This document shows positions 58,585-64,000 of a stretch of 64,000 bases of DNA, in pieces (the first letter of the stretch is position 1; every line of letters begins with the position of its first letter). A program made the position numbers and the translations under genes. Source of the stretch: Variovorax sp. 54 (GTDB taxonomy: Bacteria; Pseudomonadota; Gammaproteobacteria; Burkholderiales; Burkholderiaceae_C); the NCBI RefSeq assembly GCF_002754375.1, contig NZ_PEFF01000001.1, positions 3,551,501-3,615,500 on the forward strand. The letters are read 5' to 3'. The notes under the pieces were generated by a model that was given only the letters and a program-made list of their open reading frames with translations, ran no database searches and was not told where the DNA came from.

Positions 58585-59295
58585 CTAGGCCGCCATATCG
58601 ACCGTCGGTGGCACGTGGCTGGTGGGGCTGCTGGCGGCGTTTTCGCCGTTGTAGGCATTGCTCAGCGCCAGCAGGTGGCGGCGCTGGTCGCGTGCGAGGT
58701 AGGGCGCGAGCAGGTGCAGCGTGTGGTGGCCGCCGCGCATCAGCGCGCCCTGCGCGTGCGCGGGCTCCAGCGCCTGGCGCGGGTTGCGCACGTACTCGTA
58801 GCTGAGCCAGTAGGTCAGCACGACGACCATGCTCTGGGCCAGCGTGTCGACCTCGTGCGCGTCGATGTCCAGGTGGCCGGCGCGGCTCAGGCCGGCGATC
58901 AGCTGGCGGATGGCGCGTGCCTTGTTCTTGAGCACGAGCTGGAACTGGGTCTCCAGGTGCCGGTTCTTGCTCAGCAGGTCGTTGAGGTCGCGGTACAGAA
59001 AACGGTAACGCCAGATCAGCTCGAACAGGCTGTGCATGAAGAACCAGGCGTCCTCCACGTCGTGCACGCCCTCGCTGGCGTGCAGCAGCTCGTTGAGCTC
59101 GGCTTCGTAGCCTTCGTAGAGCTTGTTGATCAGCTCTTCCTTGGCGGGGTAGTGGTAGTAGAGATTGCCGGGGCTGATGTTCAGCTCGCCGGCCACCAGC
59201 GTGGTGGACACGTTCGGTTCCCCGAAGCGGTTGAACAAATCCAATGCAGCTTCGAGGATGCGTTGCGCAGTGCGGCGTGGCGCCTTCTTTGCCAT
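58585..59295 (-). CDS. TetR/AcrR-family regulator
   Basis: A 236-aa regulator with an N-terminal HTH (RILEAALDLFNRFGEPNVSTTLVAGELNISPGNLYYHYPAKEELINKLY, by part ISPGNLYYHYPAKEELI) and a long C-terminal helical domain of no clear ligand. The Ser/Thr-rich C-terminus (NAASSPTSHVPPTVDMAA) is dispensable. It is upstream of the helical-repeat gene in the same direction and near a phasin gene, whose promoter it may control. ATG 59295. Confidence 0.9.
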   Translation of the reverse strand: MAKKAPRRTAQRILEAALDLFNRFGEPNVSTTLVAGELNISPGNLYYHYPAKEELINKLYEGYEAELNELLHASEGVHDVEDAWFFMHSLFELIWRYRFLYRDLNDLLSKNRHLETQFQLVLKNKARAIRQLIAGLSRAGHLDIDAHEVDTLAQSMVVVLTYWLSYEYVRNPRQALEPAHAQGALMRGGHHTLHLLAPYLARDQRRHLLALSNAYNGENAASSPTSHVPPTVDMAA

Positions 59296-59421
59296 GTCGG
59301 TGCCCCCGTGGTTTCTCTTGGTCTTGGGGGCACTCTAGCGCATGTGCGCCGCACCTTGAACGGTGCGGGGCATGTTTTGCGGTGCTGATTTTTTGTGCAG
59401 TGCCGCAATTACAGAACGATG

Positions 59422-59907
59422 TCAGCCGGCCTTGGGGCGGCGCAGGGTCTTCTTGGCTGTGGGGGCCGGCGCGGCCTTGCGCGAGGCGCGCACGGGCGAG
59501 GTCTTGGCGTCGCGCTGCTTGAGCTGGGCTTCGAGCGCTTCGATGCGGGCCTGCAGCGCGGCCACGTCGGCGGCCGAGGGCACGCCGAGCTTTTCGAGCG
59601 CACGCGCCACGCGGTCTTCGAAGATGTTCTCTAGCTTGCCCCACTGGCCGGCGGCCTTGGTGCCGAACTCGCTGGCGAAGCCGGCCATGCGCTGCTGGGC
59701 CTGGGCCAGCGTTTCTTCAGCGGCCTGCTGGGTCTTCTTCTGCATGCCGGCGCCGTCCTTGACCAGCGCCTCGAAGGCCTTGCTGCCCTCTTGCTGCATC
59801 TTGGCGAAGGCGCCGAGGCCGGCCAGCCAGATCTGCTGGGCCGAATCCTTGATGCGGTCGGTCTTGTCGTCGCTGCTGCTGCTGCTGTCGTCTTTGGAGG
59901 TGGCCAT
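59422..59907 (-). CDS. Phasin (PhaI/PhaF-like) polyhydroxyalkanoate granule protein
   Basis: A 161-aa granule-coating protein. The N-terminal Ser/Asp tail is followed by IWLAGLGAFAKMQQEGSKAFEALVKDG, the PF05597-type phasin block, a long amphipathic helix and LEALEAQL-type coiled coil near residues 115-135. The C-terminus KAAPAPTAKKTLRRPKAG is basic, a short form of the histone-like tail of PhaF. It binds PHA granules. Start ATG 59907. Confidence 0.92.
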   Translation of the reverse strand: MATSKDDSSSSSDDKTDRIKDSAQQIWLAGLGAFAKMQQEGSKAFEALVKDGAGMQKKTQQAAEETLAQAQQRMAGFASEFGTKAAGQWGKLENIFEDRVARALEKLGVPSAADVAALQARIEALEAQLKQRDAKTSPVRASRKAAPAPTAKKTLRRPKAG

Positions 59908-59995
59908 GCAATGTGTTCCTTGGTATGCAATCGCACGACTCTAGCCGCCCGCGCGCCCCGTGGTTAGGGCGCGCCGCCTATCCCCGCGCGCAGGA

Positions 59996-60445
59996 TCAAG
60001 GCGTGCCGCCGGCGGCGCGGCTGGCATCGAGGTGCGACTTGGCGCGCTCGGCCAGGGCCATTTCGCCGGGCGTGCCGGGAATGAAGGGCTGCACCGGCAG
60101 CGGCCGGCCGTGCGAGTCGACCGAGACAAAGACGATCAGGCATTCGGTGGTCTTTTCCATCACGCCGCCCTTCATGTCGCCGCTGCGCACTTCGACCGAG
60201 ATGTTCATGCTGGTGGTGCCGGTGTAGGCCAGGCGGGCCTCGACCTCGACCAGGTCGCCGATCATGATCGGCCGGTGAAAGCGGATGCTGCCGATGAAGG
60301 CGGTGACGCAGTAGCGCTTGGCCCAGCTGGTGGCGCAGGCGTAGCCGGCCTCGTCGATCCATTTCATGACCGTGCCGCCGTGGACCTTGCCGCCGAAGTT
60401 GACGGTGCTGGGTTCGGCCAGGAACCGGAGGGTGATGGAAGACAT
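59996..60445 (-). CDS. Hotdog-fold acyl-CoA thioesterase (YciA-like)
   Basis: A 149-aa protein of the hotdog fold. LAEPSTVNFGGKVHGGTVMKWIDEAGYACAT contains the GGKVHGG...D region with the catalytic Asp equivalent in MKWIDEAG, similar to YciA. It cleaves acyl-CoA to free acid and CoA. It lies 88 bp upstream of the phasin gene on the same strand. With ACBP, CoA transferase and phasin it suggests acyl-CoA and storage-polymer management in this stretch. Confidence 0.92.
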   Translation of the reverse strand: MSSITLRFLAEPSTVNFGGKVHGGTVMKWIDEAGYACATSWAKRYCVTAFIGSIRFHRPIMIGDLVEVEARLAYTGTTSMNISVEVRSGDMKGGVMEKTTECLIVFVSVDSHGRPLPVQPFIPGTPGEMALAERAKSHLDASRAAGGTP

Positions 60446-60542
60446 GGGGGCGCCTTTTCTCTGTGGGCAGTAAGTGGGGAGCCGCGATTATGCGAGCGCC
60501 CGGACGCCCTTTGGCGGCCGCCTGTCGTGCCGTTGCAGGCGC

Positions 60543-61439
60543 TCAGCTGCCGCTGAAGAGCTGGGCCAGCGTGCGGCGCAGCCAGGCGTTGCCCGGGTCG
60601 GCATGAAAGCGCTCGTGCCAGTGCTGCTTGACCGCATACGCCGGCAGCGTGAACGGCGGCGCCAGCACCTTCACCGGCTCCTGCGTGGCCAGCACGTTGC
60701 CCAGGATGCGCGGCACCACCACGATCAGCTCGGTGTGGGCCACGATGCGCGCCACGCTCAAAAAGCTCGACAGCCGCACCACCACGTTGCGCTTCAGGCC
60801 CAGGCGCGCGATGGTGGTGTCGACGATGGCGTGCCCCGTGCCCGAGCTGGACACCACCGCGTGCGCCTCTTCCTCGAAGCGCTTGCGCGTGAGCTTGGCG
60901 CCGATGCGCGGATGGTTCTGCGCCGCCAGGCAGACGAAGTTCTGCATGAACAGCACCTGCTGGTAGAAGCCCGCGTCCAGCTGCGGCATGAAGCCCACGG
61001 CCAGATCGACGTCGCCGTCCTGCAGCCGGCGCCCGCTGTGGGTGGAGATGATCTCGGTCTCGATGTGCACGCCCGGCGCCGCATGCCGCAGGTGGTCGAG
61101 CAGGCCGGGCAGCAGCACCACCTCGCTGATGTCGGTCATGCAGATGCGAAAGCGCCGCTGCGCGTGCGCCGGCTCGAAGCTGCTGCGGTTGCCCTGGGCC
61201 TGCGCGAGCTGCGCCAGCGCCTCGCGCAGGTTCGGGTAGATGCGCTCGGCGTGCGGCGTGGGCTGCATGCCCTGCGCGGTGCGGGTGAACAGGCGGTCGT
61301 CGAAGTGCGCGCGCAGCTTGTTCAGCGCCGTGCTGGCCGCCGCCTGCGCCATGCCCAGCCGCTCGGCGGCCTTGGTGACGTTGCCGGTCTTGTAGACCTC
61401 GTCGAACACGGCGAGCCATTCGAGATCGAGCTTGGACAT
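60543..61439 (-). CDS. LysR-family regulator (NagR/DntR-like)
   Basis: A 298-aa LysR protein with [34 protein letters not shown] (by part [17 protein letters not shown]) and a substrate-binding domain with [21 protein letters not shown]. Members near NagR and DntR control gentisate and salicylate genes, and this gene is divergent from the gentisate cluster. A 12-bp palindrome TCGAAATTTCGA lies between them. The inducer may be 3-hydroxybenzoate or gentisate. Confidence 0.9.
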   Translation of the reverse strand: MSKLDLEWLAVFDEVYKTGNVTKAAERLGMAQAAASTALNKLRAHFDDRLFTRTAQGMQPTPHAERIYPNLREALAQLAQAQGNRSSFEPAHAQRRFRICMTDISEVVLLPGLLDHLRHAAPGVHIETEIISTHSGRRLQDGDVDLAVGFMPQLDAGFYQQVLFMQNFVCLAAQNHPRIGAKLTRKRFEEEAHAVVSSSGTGHAIVDTTIARLGLKRNVVVRLSSFLSVARIVAHTELIVVVPRILGNVLATQEPVKVLAPPFTLPAYAVKQHWHERFHADPGNAWLRRTLAQLFSGS

Positions 61440-61482
61440 GGGGTGAGGCGGGACGGAGCCCTGAAGGCGAAAGACACCATTA

Positions 61483-61494
61483 TCGAAATTTCGA
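61483..61494. promoter_or_regulatory. LysR operator candidate (TCGAAATTTCGA)
   Basis: A perfect 12-bp palindrome, 44 bp from the LysR start and 77 bp from the gentisate dioxygenase start, the normal place for a LysR site. ATT flanks extend it to ATTATCGAAATTTCGAATT, and T83 with A95 keeps the T-N11-A rule. A second hairpin GGCCGG...CCGGCC (61532-61553) lies in the dioxygenase leader. Confidence 0.55.
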
Positions 61495-61570
61495 ATTCCG
61501 TGTATTGGCACGCGGTCTTGAGCAAATAGTGGGCCGGGACAACAATGCCGGCCAACGGAGACACCGACCC

Positions 61571-62665
61571 ATGAACCCCGCTTCTTCCAGCGCCCCTTCC
61601 AGTGCCGATGGTGCGCCTGCCAACCTGGCCGAGCGCCGCGACTACTACGCCCGCATCCGACCGCTCAACCTCTCGCCGCTGTGGGAGTCGCTGCATGTGC
61701 TCGTGCCGCGCGAGCCCAAGAGCCCGTGCGTGCCCGCGCTGTGGCGCTACGACGAGATCCGCCCGCTGCTCATGGAGTCGGCCGACCTCATCACCGCCGA
61801 AGAGGCCGTGCGCCGCGTGCTGGTGCTCGAGAACCCGGCGCTGCCCGGCAATGCGTCGATCACGCAGTCGATCTACGCCGGCCTGCAGCTCATCATGCCG
61901 GGCGAGGTCGCGCCGTCGCACCGCCATGTGCAGTCGGCGCTGCGCTTCATCGTGGACGGCAAGGGCGCCTACACCACCGTGGGCGGCGAGCGCACGACCA
62001 TGCACCCCGGCGACTTCATCATCACGCCCTCGTGGGCCTGGCACGACCATGGCAACGAAGGCATCGAAGGCGTGACCGAGCCGGTGGTGTGGCTCGACGG
62101 ACTCGACATTCCCATGCTGCGCTTCTTCGACGCCGGCTTTGCCGAGAACGACGACGCCAAGGTGCAGCACGTGGCGCGGCCCGAAGGCCACAGCCTGGCG
62201 CGCTTCGGCCACAACATGGTGCCGGTGCGGCACGACCACACCTCGGCCACCTCGCCGATCTTCAACTACCCCTACCTGCGCAGCCGCGAGGCGCTGGCGC
62301 AACTGCAGAAGCAGGAAGCGCCCGATGCCTGGCTGGGCCACAAGCTGCGCTACATCAACCCGCTGACGGGCGGTTCGCCGATGCCGACCATCTCGACCCA
62401 GCTGCAGCTGCTGCCCAAGGGCTTCGCCGGCCAGGCGCACCGCGCCACCGACGGCACCGTCTACAGCGTGGTCGAAGGCCACGGCACGGCCGACATTGCC
62501 GGCCAGCGCTTCGACTTCGGCCCGCGCGACACCTTCGTCGTGCCGTCGTGGGCGCCGCTGCGCCTGTCGTCGCCGAGCGAAGACACCGTGCTCTTCAGCT
62601 TTTCCGATCGTCCCGTGCAGCAGGCCATGGGCATCCTGCGCGAAGCCTTCCTCGAAGACGCCTGA
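61571..62665 (+). CDS. gtdA: Gentisate 1,2-dioxygenase
   Basis: A 364-aa bicupin that cleaves gentisate to maleylpyruvate with Fe(II). Iron ligands are the HxH in [12 protein letters not shown] of the first cupin, with [10 protein letters not shown] following; the second cupin is [30 protein letters not shown] region. It starts the 3-hydroxybenzoate pathway set with SD GGAG twelve bases before ATG. The next genes hydrolyse fumarylpyruvate and hydroxylate 3-hydroxybenzoate; a maleylpyruvate isomerase gene was not seen. Confidence 0.95.
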   Translation: MNPASSSAPSSADGAPANLAERRDYYARIRPLNLSPLWESLHVLVPREPKSPCVPALWRYDEIRPLLMESADLITAEEAVRRVLVLENPALPGNASITQSIYAGLQLIMPGEVAPSHRHVQSALRFIVDGKGAYTTVGGERTTMHPGDFIITPSWAWHDHGNEGIEGVTEPVVWLDGLDIPMLRFFDAGFAENDDAKVQHVARPEGHSLARFGHNMVPVRHDHTSATSPIFNYPYLRSREALAQLQKQEAPDAWLGHKLRYINPLTGGSPMPTISTQLQLLPKGFAGQAHRATDGTVYSVVEGHGTADIAGQRFDFGPRDTFVVPSWAPLRLSSPSEDTVLFSFSDRPVQQAMGILREAFLEDA

Positions 62666-62735
62666 AAGCGCGGCGACCTTCTTTCCTTCTTTTTCCTCTT
62701 TGTTTGATGTGCCGTCCCACGCGGCAGGAGCTTCC

Positions 62736-63440
62736 ATGTCCTTCGTCTTCACGCCCCCTTCCATCGTCGGCCTGCCCATCGTCGGCTCCGACAAGCAGTT
62801 CCCCGTGCGCCGCGTCTACTGCGTCGGCCGCAACTACGCGGCGCATGCGCGCGAGATGGGCTTCGACCCCGACCGCGAACCGCCGTTCTTCTTCTGCAAG
62901 CCGAACGACGACGCTTCGGTCGTGCCCGTGGCCGAAGGCGCCACCGGCGCCGTGCCGTACCCCTCGCTCACGAGCAACTACCACTACGAAGCCGAGCTGG
63001 TGGTCGCCATCGGCAAGGGCGGCAAGGACATCCCGGTCGACCAGGCCGCCAGCCACATCCACAGCTACGCCGTGGGCCTGGACATGACGCGCCGCGACCT
63101 GCAGATGAAGATGCGCGAAGCCGGCCGCCCGTGGGAGATCGGCAAGGCCTTCGACTTCTCGGCCCCCATCGCGCCGCTGCGCACGCTGGCCGACGTGGGC
63201 GAGATCAACGCCGGCGCCATCACGCTCGAGGTCGACGGCCAGGTGCGCCAGAACAGCGACATCACGCACCTGATCTGGTCGGTGAACGAAGTCATCGCCA
63301 ACCTCTCGACCTTGTTCGCACTGCAGCCCGGCGACCTGATCTTCACGGGCACGCCCGAAGGCGTGGGCGCGGTGAAGCCGGGCCAGACGATCAAGGTCAG
63401 CATCGAGCGCCTGCCGTCCCTGACCGTTCGCATCGACTGA
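62736..63440 (+). CDS. nagK: Fumarylpyruvate hydrolase (FAH family)
   Basis: A 234-aa hydrolase that splits fumarylpyruvate into fumarate and pyruvate. It is a short FAH-fold: CVGRNYAAHAREMG, the metal Glu residues in HYEAELVVAIGKGG, GLDMTRRDLQ and GKAFDFSAPI, FTGTPEGVGAVKPGQ. AGGAG is seven bases before ATG 62736. With the dioxygenase gene 70 bp upstream and the hydroxylase gene 16 bp downstream it forms a gentisate pathway operon. Gene symbol by the Ralstonia nag cluster convention. Confidence 0.92.
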   Translation: MSFVFTPPSIVGLPIVGSDKQFPVRRVYCVGRNYAAHAREMGFDPDREPPFFFCKPNDDASVVPVAEGATGAVPYPSLTSNYHYEAELVVAIGKGGKDIPVDQAASHIHSYAVGLDMTRRDLQMKMREAGRPWEIGKAFDFSAPIAPLRTLADVGEINAGAITLEVDGQVRQNSDITHLIWSVNEVIANLSTLFALQPGDLIFTGTPEGVGAVKPGQTIKVSIERLPSLTVRID

Positions 63441-63456
63441 GTTTCCTGGCCCGCGC

Positions 63457-64000
63457 ATGACCCACTCGAAGCAACCTCCTTCCGTGCTGCTCGTCGGCGG
63501 CGGCATCGGCGGCATGGCCGCCGCGCTCGCGCTCGCACGCCTGGGCGTGGCCATCGACCTGCTCGAACAGAGCGCCGTCATCGGCGAGATCGGTGCCGGC
63601 CTGCAGCTCGGCCCCAATGCCTTCGCGGCGCTCGACGCGCTCGGCGTGGGCGAGGCCGTGCGCCGCAGTTCGGTGTTCACCGATCGGCTGGTGATGATGG
63701 ACGCCGTCGACTGCACCGAGGTGGCGTCGGTGCCCGTTGGCGAGGCCTTCCGCGCGCGCTTCGGCAACCCGTATGCCGTGAGCCACCGCGCCGACCTGCA
63801 CGGCGCGATCCACGAGGCCGTGAAGCAGCATCCGCTGATCCGCTTCCACACCTCGGCGCAGGTCGAGGCGATCGACACCGGCGCGCACGGCGTCACGGCC
63901 GTCACGCGCGACGGCCGCCGTTTCCAGGCCGATGCCATCGTCGGCTGCGACGGCGTGAAGTCGGTGGTGCGCGCCAAGCTCATCGGCGATGCGCCGCGCG
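63457..64000 (+). CDS. 3-hydroxybenzoate 6-hydroxylase (3' end outside window)
   Basis: The first 181 residues of a flavoprotein monooxygenase. VLLVGGGIGGMAAALALARLG (near residues 10-30, by part GGGIGGMAAALA) is the FAD site, ASVPVGEAFRARFGNPYAVSHRADLH the second part of the substrate domain and IVGCDGVKSVVRAKL the DG motif. Following gentisate genes it would make gentisate from 3-hydroxybenzoate with NADH. It runs off the window, so a maleylpyruvate isomerase gene further right is possible. Confidence 0.88.
   Translation, partial: MTHSKQPPSVLLVGGGIGGMAAALALARLGVAIDLLEQSAVIGEIGAGLQLGPNAFAALDALGVGEAVRRSSVFTDRLVMMDAVDCTEVASVPVGEAFRARFGNPYAVSHRADLHGAIHEAVKQHPLIRFHTSAQVEAIDTGAHGVTAVTRDGRRFQADAIVGCDGVKSVVRAKLIGDAPR

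Noticed and set aside
1..64000. tRNA, rRNA, insertion sequence or prophage genes
   Set aside because: No cloverleaf, rRNA segment, transposase or phage motif was recognised by eye on either strand; tRNAscan and ISfinder searches would be decisive.

Overview
The window is 64 kb of GC-rich, densely coding bacterial DNA. Repeated 4-bp start/stop overlaps (ATGA or GTGA), tripartite tricarboxylate transporter (Bug/Tct) proteins, gentisate and homogentisate catabolism and phasin/PHA-type genes all point to a betaproteobacterium of the Burkholderiales. Comamonadaceae, and Variovorax or a close relative, fits best; this is inferred from gene content and style, not from an rRNA gene. No rRNA, tRNA, CRISPR array, transposase or phage gene was seen. 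It looks like an ordinary chromosomal region of catabolic and housekeeping operons dotted with short dispersed palindromic repeats.

Region 1 (1-9.8 kb): the 3' end of the PBP2 gene, then a leftward aromatic-acid operon running metallo-beta-lactamase-fold protein, FAD monooxygenase, 67-aa DUF2783 protein, homogentisate dioxygenase, Bug solute-binding protein, fumarylacetoacetase. A divergent IclR regulator overlaps a sirtuin gene. The small protein coupled to the monooxygenase resembles the two-component 3-hydroxyphenylacetate 6-hydroxylase (MhaA/MhaB) described in Pseudomonas putida, which makes homogentisate. Region 2 (9.6-13.6 kb): a leftward MlaE-MlaF-MlaD-lipoprotein lipid-transport operon.

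Region 3 (13.7-20.5 kb): a LysR gene divergent from mmsA with a textbook LysR dyad; a type II toxin-antitoxin pair behind a perfect 18-bp palindrome, its toxin overlapping a GMC oxidoreductase gene; and a TetR/TetA-like efflux pair with two tetO-like operators. Region 4 (20.6-28.9 kb): ALDH7-type dehydrogenase, amino-acid-type binding protein, aminotransferase and ThDP enzyme, probably one amino-acid catabolic unit; then an ammonium transporter with a predicted sigma-54 promoter and NtrC site, and a TauE/SafE exporter. Region 5 (29-35.4 kb): TctA/TctB without TctC, a glycine-rich RRM protein, DUF3820, YciH, a DEAD-box helicase and an S41 protease.

Region 6 (35.4-43.1 kb): two acyl-CoA dehydrogenases, an SDR and both subunits of a biotin-dependent acyl-CoA carboxylase, resembling the acyclic-terpene (Atu) or leucine/isovalerate (Liu) pathways; then an MHYT membrane protein. 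Region 7 (43.2-52.4 kb): NHL-repeat lipoprotein, DUF445, ArgE-like deacetylase, a GlpQ-type lipoprotein with EF-hand-like loops, an M20 amidohydrolase coupled to an M14-like peptidase, and a lone substrate-binding protein. Region 8 (52.4-60.4 kb): a molybdopterin oxidoreductase operon ending in a PHA-system protein, a CaiB-type CoA transferase, acyl-CoA-binding protein, a TetR regulator, a phasin and an acyl-CoA thioesterase. Region 9 (60.5-64 kb): LysR divergent from gentisate dioxygenase, fumarylpyruvate hydrolase and a truncated 3-hydroxybenzoate 6-hydroxylase.

Three families of dispersed repeats (sites near 0.5, 6.2 and 24.4 kb; near 29.0, 29.1 and 51.1 kb; near 31.4 and 56.0 kb) lie between genes. 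Two rightward intrinsic terminators (13.65 and 28.04 kb) have no rightward gene before them and may end small RNAs.
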